Shown one piece after another: positions 30,289 through 38,218 of a stretch of DNA of 38,218 nucleotides. The position numbers and the translations under genes are program-made. Below the pieces are notes generated by a model. The model was not told where the DNA came from. It ran no database searches and saw only the letters and a list, made by a program, of their open reading frames with translations. Numbering within the stretch: the first letter of the stretch is position 1; each line of letters opens with the position of its first letter. The DNA comes from Euprymna scolopes (lineage: Eukaryota > Mollusca > Cephalopoda > Sepiida > Sepiolidae), in assembly GCA_024364805.1 (NCBI GenBank), contig CM044523.1:22986591-23024808 (forward strand). The letters run 5' to 3'.

Positions 30289-30822
30289 AAGGAATAAACG
30301 TGTGAGCAATATCACGAGTAAGATAATCTGGACCAAAGAAGAACGAAGGAATCTTGACCAGAAGACCAGGAAACTCATGACGATGCACAATGTACTACAC
30401 TCAAAAGATGATACTGACCAACTATATGAAAAATAAAGACAGAGGAAGAAAGCTGCTTTGTACAGAAGACTGTTTAAATAACAAAAAAGAATTAGAAAAG
30501 TACATAATGCAGACCACTACAAAGCCCTGCCAGATTGTAGATTTTGCCGTTCCAGCAGTCCAAACAGTGAAGATGAAGGACAATAAGAAGTGGAGCAAAT
30601 ACACAGAACTGGACAGAGAGCTCAAAAGGATCTGAAAAATGAAGAAAGTTAAGATAACACCACTAATAGTAGAAGCACTAGGAACGATACCGAAAAACTT
30701 TGGAAAAAAACCCAAAAAAATTGTGAGAGATTGGAATGCAGAGAGATGGCTAAAGATACAACGGATAAAAATAATGAAAACTGCAGAAATATTAAGGAAA
30801 CCCCTTGAATGTGGAGACTAAC
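30289..30822 (+). pseudogene. R2/R4-type LINE, C-terminal part
   Basis: Starts with a degraded INTWA motif, then WTKEERRNLDQKTRKLMTMH NVLHSKDDTDQLY and RGRKLLCTEDCLNNKKELEK. An internal deletion follows: the expected CCHC zinc knuckle and most of the restriction-like endonuclease are missing, and the sequence resumes at CQIVDFAVPAVQTVKMKDNK, then KITPLIVEALGTIPKNFGK and AEILRKPLECGD. Stops and frame changes are present. Confidence 0.8.
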
Positions 30823-31339
30823 ACACATGAACTACAGACACAAATTGAACACATAGAAATGACTACAGATGTAAAAGGCAAAGGCACATCACATAGAATC
30901 AATGGTATAACCGCTCCCCTCTTTTTTTTTTTGTGTATGGCACCACACCATATAAGTGAGGGTCAAGGAGGATGGAAAAACCTAAGAAAGAAAGCACTAA
31001 CCAGACCTCCACTGGTTGAGTGCAATGACGACTGGGACCTTGAGCAGGCTTATTGCCACCCGAATTCCAGTGAAGACCAATGGTCGCTGCCAACGAGAAA
31101 TCAATTGTAAGCGGCTGTTGTGATAACGCAAATTCTTTTGCAAAGGTTATTGAAAGAGGTAGCAAGTACTAGAAATCTGAGGAGACTTGTTGTTACTCAG
31201 ACTCTAGTGAACAAGAGCAATCTTTGATGATGGCTTATGGATGATAGGATGTGAGAACTAAAGAACAAAATAAGGGAAGCAGAGTTACATGGCTGTCGAA
31301 AGTAAACATAAGATCCACTTTCTACTCCTTTTAAAAAGA

Positions 31340-31345
<6 letters not shown>
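30823..31345 (+). other. 3' UTR of the R2/R4-type LINE
   Basis: Non-coding. GGATGTGAGAACTAAAGAAC, AATAAGGGAAGC and AGTAAACATAAGATCCACTT (31246-31325) are the segment shared with the SINE-like units at 5055-5650. Confidence 0.7.

Positions 31346-31397
<52 letters not shown>
31346..31397. repeat. (AT)n microsatellite
   Basis: AT dinucleotides at the LINE's 3' end. A second (AT)n lies at 31636-31660. Confidence 0.95.
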
Positions 31398-31400
<3 letters not shown>

Positions 31401-31529
31401 GGGGTGGTAATTAATAAAAACCTGAGGAAAGTGCTCAATACTGTTGTAGAGCAAATATGCCTTTCTCCCTTTCCCCTTCTCTCGCACCCCTCCCCTGACA
31501 TCGTTCTTTCATTCTTCCATAAACGAACA

Positions 31530-31611
31530 TTTCTGTAAAGTCTGAGGAGGCTACAAGACGACCAACCAAAAACGGTCGAGTAGCTGAAACAATAATGTAA
31601 CTAAACAGAAA
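31530..31611 (+). ncRNA. Candidate type I hammerhead ribozyme
   Basis: Core CTGAGGA (31542-31548) and GAAA (31586-31589). Stem II: 31549-31554 with 31580-31585 (six pairs, the first G-U), extended by GAC/GTC (31557-31559 with 31575-31577) across an internal loop. Stem III: AAC (31588-31590 side) pairs as A-T, C-G, A-T with 31596-31598 over loop ATAA. The cleavage triplet is GTA (31597-31599), with cutting expected after 31599. Stem I: AGT (31539-31541) with ACT (31600-31602), an AA/AA internal loop, then TTTCTGT (31530-31536) with ACAGAAA (31605-31611). All invariant core bases are present. It lies outside any recognised element, between the LINE end and a family D repeat. Activity is an inference. 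Confidence 0.6.
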
Positions 31612-31664
31612 AAACGGTAATAAAAAAATAAAACATATATATATATATATATATATATATACTA

Positions 31665-32115
31665 GTAGGCCACCCAGCATTGCTCGGTCATAAAATATGC
31701 TTAAACATGATATTTTGATTAATGCAGATTTCGTATTTATATTATATTTGATCCAATATATAGTAATGATTTAAAAAGTTAAAAAAGAAAAAATTTTAAA
31801 AAACGACTTGTGTACCACCACCGAGAATCGAAATCAAAATGTTTGGTTTACAATTCATGTTCCTCTGACCTATGAAGCCATGTTTGCTGCAAAACTAAAA
31901 ATTAAAACATGGACCAATAGCTATTACGTTACACATGCATATTTGTAATGACATCGTTTGACCTTCACCTGGCAAATTCCATTTTTTTAAATTTTCACCC
32001 TTTTGGACAGATTTTCCCCGGCTAAAACACAAATATGAGTTCAAATAACCTATATCTTAAGTTTTATGTCTGTAGACCAAAAACTGACAGAGGAGTTTTG
32101 TAGGCAAACTTTTTT
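31665..32115 (+). repeat. Repeat family D copy
   Basis: Begins ACTAGTAGGCCACCCAGCAT TGCTCGGTCATAAAATATGC, continues with TTAAACATGATATTTTGATT and the GAATCGAAATCAAAATG block, and ends near GTAGACCAAAAACTGACAGA. The start matches the minus-strand copy at 15290. Confidence 0.7.
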
Positions 32116-32460
32116 AAACAAATATATATATACGTATATATAAATATATATATAGAAAGAGGTTTGTGTTTACTATAACCTTTTTACACAAATATTACGC
32201 AAGTATAAATCATGTAGAATATCTGCATGAATATAATTACATGTAATAATTAACAAAAGAAAACCAAAAAAAAAAATAAATAAACGAATAGAGAATTAAT
32301 TAAAATGAATGTTTAAAAGAATATGCAAATTAGATAGATCGTTTGCAGATGAATACAATTTCATGACCCATATATAACAAAGTTTTATTTTCTTTTTAAA
32401 TAAATAGAAAAAAAGGTTTTTAATATTAATATCAATACACACAAAAAAAAAGTATAGGAA
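32116..32460. other. No gene seen
   Basis: A+T-rich with (TA)n stretches at 32122-32155 and 32459-32471. Confidence 0.55.
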
Positions 32461-32464
32461 TATA

Positions 32465-33033
32465 TATATATAGGGTGCCCAGCGTTGCCGGGGGGGGGCA
32501 AAACAACAGTAACGGGGAGTGCCTGTTGCCCAAATGTGTGCAGGTGGTGTAGTAAAGAACCCCATAGTTGTAAAAAAAAAAAAAAAGGTGGTAATAGCGG
32601 CGTTGGAGAATCAAAACAAAAGGCAGAGGTGTTAAAAAAATAAAAAAAGTAGTAGTAGGCAGGCAGGCAGGCTCGAACCCATAACGCAAAGGATAAAAAA
32701 AAGAAAAAGAAAAAAACATGATGTCTTAGCCAATGTCTCCATCGTCCAACCGGAAGTTCTGAGCGTTGAAATTAAGCATAGTTAATCCAACTGATATGAT
32801 GACTTGTGAAAATGGCGGTGCAAAAACCGACCCCTCCTTGTAGAAAACTGGCCAGTTGAGAGTGAAGGAATTAATGTTTTGGGCCAATTTTTCGATATTT
32901 GTTGTCAGAGACGTCAAGCTCCAAAATGATACTGACCTCGTCAGGATCTGTTGCGTCTGTCGAAAGTTTTTTGGGAAACATACAAACATACATACATACA
33001 TACATACATACATACATACATACATACATTTAC
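32465..33033 (+). repeat. Repeat family C, full copy
   Basis: Starts TATAGGGTGCCCAGCGTTGC CGGG. Includes poly-A runs, GTAGGCAGGCAGGCAGGCTC GAACCC (32654-32679), ACCGGAAGTTCTGAGC, CTCCTTGTAGAAAACTGGCC and ATTTTTCGATATTTGTTGTC, and ends in a (CATA)n run (32986-33030). No protein coding. Copies at 17283, 20400 (minus) and 25465. Confidence 0.8.
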
Positions 33034-33245
33034 ACAAACCAATGATTGAGATTCATATTATAGATAAATACAAACATAAATATATATTTATAAAATATAC
33101 AGTGCATGTTTAATAATATTACAAATATGGAATTAAATAAAAAGTCAAAAGTGAGTTAATTGATCTTATTTGTTCTTATGGGATCTTATGGTCCAAGGTA
33201 AGCTTATTAGAAAACTGCTGATCTATGGAATTGGTTTTTATCCCT
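33034..33245. other. No gene seen
   Basis: A+T-rich spacer; no feature. Confidence 0.55.
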
Positions 33246-33247
33246 AG

Positions 33248-33465
33248 AATTGAGAGGGTTCCTATTTACTTGCCTCCCGACAAGGGAGGAGTTGGACACA
33301 AGGTTTATTTTTGATGTGGAAAAAATCCAGTTCTTCCAAAAACGGCAATCTGGATTGGAACAAAAATTTAAATTACCTCAGTCTAAAAGGATTTCTCCTT
33401 TACTGACCAAGGATAGAATAGACTAAGTACAGTATTAGAACCGATACATTTTGTTCCTAAAAGGA
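33248..33465 (-). mobile_element. U2 snRNA-headed SINE, diverged copy
   Basis: The minus-strand head is degraded (ATGTATCGGTTCTAATACTG TACTTAG), but the body (GGAGAAATCCTTTTAGACTG) and tail (GGAGGCAAGTAAATAGGAAC) align with 28348-28570. Confidence 0.75.
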
Positions 33466-33487
33466 AATTAAATTCTTTTCTTTTTTT

Positions 33488-33545
33488 TTAAACTTTTATT
33501 CACGCCAAACAAAGCATGTTGCTACTTAAAGTGTGAGGGACTACT
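33488..33545 (-). mobile_element. LINE family F1, last 58 bases
   Basis: The minus strand TAGTAGTCCCTCACACTTTA to GCTTTGTTTGGCGTGAATAA matches the F1 3' UTR end at 30218-30270. Confidence 0.55.
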
Positions 33546-33689
33546 ATGATAGTTAGATTATTGAAATAGCATCAGGTGCGATAAAGTGTTTATAGCGATA
33601 GAGAAAACCATAAAAGGATGGTAAACCGGAATATGATAATGAACCAACTACTGCTATTTGAATATCACAGTTCAAAACGGAAAGAATAT
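33546..33689. other. No gene seen
   Basis: Short spacer. Confidence 0.5.
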
Positions 33690-33990
33690 GGTTTTACTCA
33701 GCCCAGCGGTGGCGCTCTGCGACTGTTCTTAACCCAACAAAATCTAGGCCATTCTTGTAATGACCTTCTCTCTGTTGACTGCAGTGTATTGCTGGTCATG
33801 TGCAGTTCTAGAAGGTCCACTCTCCCAGGTTTTGCCTTCTCTCTTTGAGAAAGGGTTAATTTATTGCTAATCACCTGAAGCACCCCTACCAGGGAATGCT
33901 GATGGGACTACAAGCATTTTTTGTAGGTCAAAGTGCTATTTTTCAGGGGCACTGACTTTTCATTCCAATTTTGCGATCTTTGTGTCACAT
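33690..33990 (+). repeat. Repeat A
   Basis: AGAAGGTCCACTCTCCCAGG, TTTGCCTTCTCTCTTTGAGA and GGGCACTGACTTTTCATTCC match 2640-2825. The upstream part (GCGGTGGCGCTCTGCGACTG) recalls the 'ctgctctgcgacttttag' block of family D (1040-1062). Confidence 0.65.
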
Positions 33991-34094
33991 TTCTCACCAT
34001 GGAAGATAAATAAATGCTTAATATGGCTCTACTTTAAGGAAGAGAAGAGTTATGGTTAAGCCATGACACCGCCTAAGAGACGATTTTTTTTTTC

Positions 34095-34380
34095 AAAGTA
34101 ATCACCCCTTATCAAGACCTGGAGGTCACTCGAGGATAATGGCTAATGAGTGAACAGTAGTCAATGGGACAATATCATAGTAAACGTTAGTAGTGGAAAT
34201 TTGGTAAAATTGGATTACTTAAGGGGACGGGTCATCAAGAACTTGTTTATGTTGAAATTGAAGATGACCACATTGTAGTCAGCTGGAAAGCAGGCAAACG
34301 CTAGAGAGTTCCACAGGCAGTTTTAAGAAAAAAACTTTGTTCATGGAATCTATTTTTAGGTTTAGGCACAGATAAATCTA
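34095..34380 (-). mobile_element. LINE family F2, 3' end
   Basis: The minus strand encodes NRFHEQSFF, then a frameshifted ..TACGTL segment, and a UTR with TTATCCTCGAGTGACCTCCA and GGTCTTGATAAGGGGTGATT. Confidence 0.7.
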
Positions 34381-34900
34381 GGTACACTGATTTTGCTTAA
34401 ATTTTCTTATCACTTTTTTTTTCCGGGGATGGGGCATTCTACCGGATACCAAACATTCTCCCAATAGTTTAGTTACTCTAACCGAGGGATCTTTTTAAGA
34501 TTCTAACCGTCCCTTTAAGTGCTATTGTTTATATTTCTTTTGCACTTGGTTCACCAGGTATATTTGCCAAATAGTTTTTGAAATTCATTTTTTTTTTCCT
34601 TTTTGTGAGCCTGTGTGTGTGTATGCACACGTAAGTACGTTCAGGATTTTAGTTCTATTCTACTTCTATTCCCCGTTTATTGTGTGTGTCGGGGGGGGGG
34701 GCGGTTAAATTCGTCCCCGCCCATCAGCAGAGATAAAAAGGGGCAGGTGCAGGGAGCTTTAAAAATGAATTATTAATATTGCAAAGAAGAGTTCCCTCTT
34801 TTCCATTTACACAAAATATTAGTTAAGAGGATCAAATGCAAATAAATAAATAAATAAATAAATAAATGTGAAAAGAAAAAAAAATCAGTATCCTCTTTTT
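34381..34900. other. No gene seen
   Basis: T-rich spacer with a GTGTGT run near 34612-34622, a G run at 34690-34701 and an (AAAT)n run at 34841-34866. Confidence 0.55.
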
Positions 34901-34904
34901 ATTA

Positions 34905-35090
34905 CACCGTAAATGCAGCATCTGCCTTGCTTAGCTTCAGATGAAAGTGTGGCATCTGTTCTTCAAACACATATCTAATCGACTTTTTTTTTTTTACACT
35001 AAGCACACACAAAACTAAGTATTTAAAGTTCCTTTTTATTACACGCAAAAATCTATCTTCATACTGGATCAAAGTGTAGTACCCTTTCAT
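34905..35090 (+). mobile_element. U2-like SINE fragments
   Basis: Two pieces resemble the U2 head: GATGAAAGTGTGGCATCTGT TCTTC (34948-34972) and GGATCAAAGTGTAGTACC (35065-35082). Between them is a poly-T run. The bodies are not recognisable, so this may be a decayed dimer. Confidence 0.5.
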
Positions 35091-35215
35091 ACAAATACAA
35101 AAGAGGATTCTGTCTAGTCGTGGATAGACAACAAGGACTTACTAAACCAAGATTAAATAAAGGAACAAGGACATAGTAAACCGTGGATTAAATAAAGGGT
35201 TCTGTTCTAATTTCT
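35091..35215. repeat. Short tandem duplication, about 36-bp unit
   Basis: CAAGGACTTACTAAACCAAG ATTAAATAAAGG and CAAGGACATAGTAAACCGTG GATTAAATAAAGG (35132-35200) follow each other. Confidence 0.7.
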
Positions 35216-35269
35216 GTGCAGCCCCCCCCCCCCTCCAAGTTTGACAGAAAGATTCCAGAGTTCGATAAA

Positions 35270-35382
35270 GAAAGTCAGAAATTAAATCGATCGAAACATT
35301 GTGAAAAGATGAGAACAGTAGTTCGAAAAATCTAAAGAATAAGACTCATCAATCCTTATCTAAAAAACTCCGAAGCACAAAG
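35270..35382 (+). mobile_element. SINE family T2, 3' domain fragment
   Basis: AAATCGATCGAAACATTGTG AAAAGATGAGAACAGTAGTT CG, then CATCAATCCTTATCTAAAAA, as at 12480-12592. Confidence 0.7.
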
Positions 35383-35725
35383 ATAGCCGAGTAACTACGT
35401 CGGGCCATTTTTTCCCCCCATGTCCTTCAACACAAATGAAATTTTATTAATATTATCTTTTTTGTATTTTTTGATAGAAATAAAAAAAATGTTTTAAATT
35501 TGAGTTTAAGTAGGAACACCCACCCCCTCCCACCACACACACATAAATACAAATTTAAAAGGGTAACCATGATAAAAGATGCTGGCCGAGAGAGAAATCT
35601 TTTAAAATTTCCAATAGAGACGAGATGGATCAACCAACCCCACCATCCTCCCTTCTTTTTAAGTTGGCCTTGTGCCTAAATTTTTTCTTCATTTTCCCAA
35701 TTGTATTTTTTTTTCCTGTGAATAA
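35383..35725. other. No gene seen
   Basis: Spacer with C-rich and A+T-rich patches; the minus-strand frame at 35427-35633 shows no recognisable peptide. Confidence 0.5.
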
Positions 35726-35729
35726 AAAA

Positions 35730-35892
35730 ATTAATATCTCAAAGTGTAGTATCTGTTCTTTAGATGCTACACCTCAATTTCTCCTTCACGACTGAGACAA
35801 TTTTCATTTTTGTTCCTTTTCTCCACGTTAAAAAAAAACGACCCTAGTATCTAACTCTGTCCCGTGGGGAGGCATTGTAAATAGGGACTCTG
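35730..35892 (+). mobile_element. U2 snRNA-headed SINE, plus-strand copy
   Basis: The head TAATATCTCAAAGTGTAGTA TCTGTTCTT (35731-35760) matches U2 snRNA across the branch-point-recognition GTAGTA. It is followed by TAGATGCTACACCTC, which pairs back to the head over 11 bases. The body has CAATTTCTCCTTCACGACTG and the tail GGGGAGGCATTGTAAATAGG. About 163 bp, shorter than the minus-strand copies. Confidence 0.8.
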
Positions 35893-36200
35893 TGTATTAT
35901 TTGTCAACACTGTTGCATAACATCTTCCAAGTGAAATTTGTCAGAACCTAAAAATAGTACGTTTTCTATGATTTTAGAGTGGGCGCCTTGTTTACTGGAT
36001 AAATATAATAGCAAAACTTTAACGATCATTGCGTTTCTGGCACAGGTACACAGCGAGAACAAGGTTACCTGAAATCATCTCCTGTTCACTTAACAGAGAA
36101 GATACAGACATGAAAGTAGTAAATATGTTATTATCAATAATGAAGACCGTTATCAGAGGATCTTGATCGACTTAGGTGAGATAATATTGGCTATTAACAA
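35893..36200. other. No gene seen
   Basis: Mixed-composition spacer; no supportable feature. Confidence 0.5.
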
Positions 36201-36204
36201 AGTC

Positions 36205-36330
36205 ACCATTTATCAAGGCAGAAAAAGCCACTCAAGGATGAGGGTTAATGAGGCAGTTGTTTGTTTAGTCAAACTGAAGAGATGTGATACAGCAAAACAG
36301 TCTGTATGTGGATGACACACACACATACAC
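36205..36330 (+). mobile_element. LINE F2 tail fragment plus T1 SINE 3' end
   Basis: 36205-36250 is the minus-strand F2 tail (CATCCTTGAGTGGC / GCCTTGATAAATGG). From 36260 the T1 SINE 3' part follows: CTGAAGAGATGTGATACAGC AAAACAGTCTGTATGTGGAT (36274 on), ending in a CA-rich tail. Confidence 0.55.
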
Positions 36331-36414
36331 ACTATTATATATATATATAGTCTTGAAAGTTTTTTAACCTTTAAAACTATATATAAAAAACTATTTAATT
36401 TTTTTCATCATTCG

Positions 36415-36744
36415 TTGGAAAACTATTTAGTCAGTCATTTAATCACCTGCAATCAATGCATCAACTTGCTCTCTCGAATTCACTATAGTCTTAAGATCAA
36501 TTTACTGGATCATCAGTTGTTTACCATGAAATACTGTCTCGGGGATTTAAAAACAAGGAGAGAGCCATTCATTTTAACTATGGCAAAGTGGGCATTTGTT
36601 TACATTGGACTTGCAAACAGCAATTTACTAACAGTGGTTGTAGCTAGACAAGTCTTTGTTATGAATTTTTACAGAGGGATTATTAGCTTGAAACTCAGAA
36701 TGAGCACCTACCCTAAAAATAATGAGAGTGTAGAGAAAGCCTAA
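36415..36744 (+). CDS. Unrecognised 109-codon ORF, doubtful
   Basis: ATG at 36415, stop after 109 codons. The predicted peptide has a hydrophobic stretch (WAFVYIGLANSNLLTVVVAR) and basic ends. I recognise no domain. Composition is slightly less A+T-rich than the surroundings, but there is no promoter, splice or polyadenylation evidence. The ORF may equally be chance or part of an old transposon. Confidence 0.15.
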   Translation: MENYLVSHLITCNQCINLLSRIHYSLKINLLDHQLFTMKYCLGDLKTRREPFILTMAKWAFVYIGLANSNLLTVVVARQVFVMNFYRGIISLKLRMSTYPKNNESVEKA

Positions 36745-36980
36745 CAATGTATTTTCAATGAGAAAAAGGCAGTAAGGTAGAGACTAGGACACCACCCACT
36801 AGATTCTGAACTCGGTTTTATACTTTGTCAAGGCAGAACTTGTTTACATATATAACTAAACTAAAATATGCTTCCTTTCTTGGGTTGAGCATACTGGTAA
36901 GTGAAACAAAATGTCATGAGCGTATAAATGCATTGCTTGTTGTGTAATCAAATGGAGCTTCTTGTGTTTGATGTGTTTAT
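36745..36980. other. No gene seen
   Basis: Spacer, no feature. Confidence 0.5.
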
Positions 36981-36989
36981 TATCATAGT

Positions 36990-37138
36990 CTTACCTACTT
37001 TAGCAGCAGCCAAAATGGTGTAGGCTTTGACTGTCATCTAGACAATCAAGTTTCGATCTCAGCTGGAAACAGTTGCTTGTCTAGCCACGCTGAAGAGTGT
37101 AATACAACAAAACAGTCCATGGATGACACACACTATCA
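36990..37138 (+). mobile_element. tRNA-derived SINE, family T1
   Basis: Degenerate box A near CAGCCAAAATGGTGTAGGC (37007-37025) and box B AGTTTCGATCTCA (37049-37061). The 3' part is CTAGCCACGCTGAAGAGTGT, AATACAACAAAACAGTCCAT and GGATGACACACAC. Matches 1246-1395. Confidence 0.7.
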
Positions 37139-37779
37139 TTCAAACACGGTTAATTTTTAGTTTTACTCATTTAGAACTGCTTAAAAATTTCACCGCTCAC
37201 TCATTTTGCGACTAAATTTCAAACAATTTTTACAGTTCATAGGTCACCTTCTCAGCTATATTTTGAAAATAAAATTTTGATTTTCGTTCAGTAAAACAAA
37301 AGTTACAATAAGATGACGGTGTTCAAAAATTCTCAGAATCTGTAAGGAACGGAGAGACGTTTTTTTTCTGATTGGCTGTTGGTTACCATAGCAACCAAAT
37401 CTGTTACACTACCTCAAATATATAATTATAATTTAAAATATTGCAGAATTAATTAAGAATTGATTATATTATGTTAAGTTGAATTTAAAAAAAAATTTTA
37501 ATACTGTAATATTTTAAGTTATAAATTTATTATCTTTTTTTATTAGAATATCTTGTCTTTTTCTTTTTCAGTTTTAACAACGAGTTCCTTTTACTTTTTC
37601 ATGCTCGCATTTTTCTATGTAATATATTTTTTTAAACAGTAATCTACAGACATGCATGTTTCGAGGTCCACCTCTCTTCATATATAAATGATAGGGGATC
37701 AAAAATTATTAAAGATATGAAACGCTCAACATACGAGATGAAGTAAAGGATACAAATAAAATTATAGGCACGATAAAAC
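37139..37779. other. No gene seen
   Basis: A+T-rich. Contains TGATTGGCTGTTGGTTACCA TAGCAACCAAATCTG, a partly palindromic stretch (TTGGTTaccatagCAACCAA, 37379-37398). Confidence 0.5.
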
Positions 37780-37832
37780 GTAACCCTTATCCCTGAGTGG
37801 CTTCCGGGCCTTGATAAGTGGTGACTACCGTG
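37780..37832 (+). mobile_element. LINE family F2, terminal tail
   Basis: AACCCTTATCCCTGAGTGGC TTCCGGGCCTTGATAAGTGG TGACTACC: the last ~50 bases of the F2 UTR, followed by poly-A and (TA)n. Confidence 0.65.
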
Positions 37833-38090
37833 TAAAAAAAAAAAAATATATATATATATACTGATATATATGAATCTATTTGTTAGTTGAATAAGGAAAA
37901 ACATCAATGGGGAGGAAGGACTATAAATGCTCTTTATACCTAGGTATTTCGAATCCTAATGCTTCTCATCAAAAGAGAAGAAAAGAGGTTACAGATATAG
38001 AGAAATATAACAACTTTTTTGTATAATGATTAGATCACTCTGACAGACGTTAAAAAGCATTTAAAAAAATAAATGTTTAAAATTCAACAG
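37833..38090. other. No gene seen
   Basis: A+T-rich spacer. Confidence 0.5.
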
Positions 38091-38098
38091 CATTTCTC

Positions 38099-38218
38099 GC
38101 GGTTAACGGTAGCCGAATGGATTAGGTCCTTGCTAATGAAACCAGGGTTTGCTTCTGTTGCTGGGTTCGGATCTATCAACTGGTGTTAATCGTGGCACCC
38201 TGCACTGATGATTCCCGA
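38099..38218 (+). mobile_element. tRNA-derived SINE head, cut by window end
   Basis: GGTAGCCGAATGGATTAGGT (box A region, close to TRGCNNAGTGG) and GGGTTCGGATC (box B-like, 38163-38173), then GGCACCCTGCACTGATGATT at the edge. Only the head is visible. Confidence 0.7.

Larger units (their letters stand above)
25840..31345 (+). mobile_element. R2/R4-type LINE, degraded and interrupted
   Basis: Plus-strand frames spell the body of a single-ORF LINE with a restriction-like endonuclease (R2/R4-type): MNKLLPYVLTDTITDLNNLI, then the RT region, YKxLGVLEADTIKAREMKEK, WTKEERRNLDQKTRKLMTMH, and the C-terminal IVDFAVP and KITPLIVEALGTIPKNFGK segments, ending near 30822. The 3' UTR runs to the (AT)n at 31346; its last ~100 bases are shared with the units at 5055-5650. 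The element is broken by a 2241-bp CACTA-like insertion (27562-29802) and a LINE tail (about 29918-30288), and it carries deletions and many stops. The 5' limit is uncertain. Confidence 0.85.

Noticed and set aside
31197-31680. Minus-strand ORFs with YIYIYI runs
   Set aside because: They are read through (AT)n microsatellites.
38099-38218. Functional tRNA gene
   Set aside because: Box A and box B-like sequences are present, but no acceptor stem or cloverleaf can be drawn; SINE head instead. The same applies to the tRNA-like units at 1246, 3680, 12130 and 37000.

Overview
The window is non-coding-rich, A+T-rich animal DNA from a draft assembly (a 586-base N gap lies at 23130-23715). Spliced exons, degenerate transposons and several SINE types point to an invertebrate metazoan. 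The repeat mix (tRNA-, 5S- and U2-headed SINEs, an R2/R4-like LINE, mariner and hAT relics) would fit a mollusc or other lophotrochozoan, but the sequence alone does not settle this.

Only one host gene is visible, on the minus strand. Two phase-0 exons (14506-14700, then 9763-9846) encode the segment leading into a kinase glycine-rich loop, with strong resemblance to RSKR/SgK494 (ribosomal protein S6 kinase-related). They are separated by a 4.66 kb intron. Earlier and later exons lie outside the window or in introns I could not resolve. Most of the window is therefore probably intron or flank of this gene, filled with repeats.

Layout: 1-410, mariner-like relic with one terminal repeat. 700-1945, a duplicated repeat with a tRNA-SINE between the copies. 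2290-4500, SINE copies, dispersed direct repeats and a near-perfect palindrome with 84-bp arms. 5055-8210, duplicated SINE-like units and a repeat family interrupted by a 0.7 kb insertion. 8215-9595, LINE 3' end and a 37-bp minisatellite. 9763-14700, kinase exons and an intron rich in SINE/LINE tails. 14820-17560, repeats, an inverted repeat enclosing a tRNA-like unit, and a mariner transposase relic. 18914-19317, hAT MITE. 20400-22915, LINE tails and two inverted-repeat elements. 24925-25228, pogo-like ends and a MITE. 25840-31345, an R2/R4-type LINE split by a 2.24 kb CACTA-like element (itself holding a 5S-headed and a U2-headed SINE) and by another LINE tail. 31530-31611, a candidate hammerhead ribozyme. 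31665-38218, more repeats, further U2-like SINEs and tRNA SINEs.

The most notable signals are (i) a sequence at 31530-31611 that meets nearly every requirement of a type I hammerhead ribozyme, with weaker look-alikes in three other repeat families; (ii) a SINE family whose head derives from U2 snRNA, refolded into a hairpin over the branch-point-recognition segment; (iii) the exact nesting of 5S and U2 SINEs in a CACTA-like element in a LINE; and (iv) the 84-bp-arm palindrome at 4221-4394. I saw no retrovirus-like, LTR, Polinton or toxin-gene remains that I could support.
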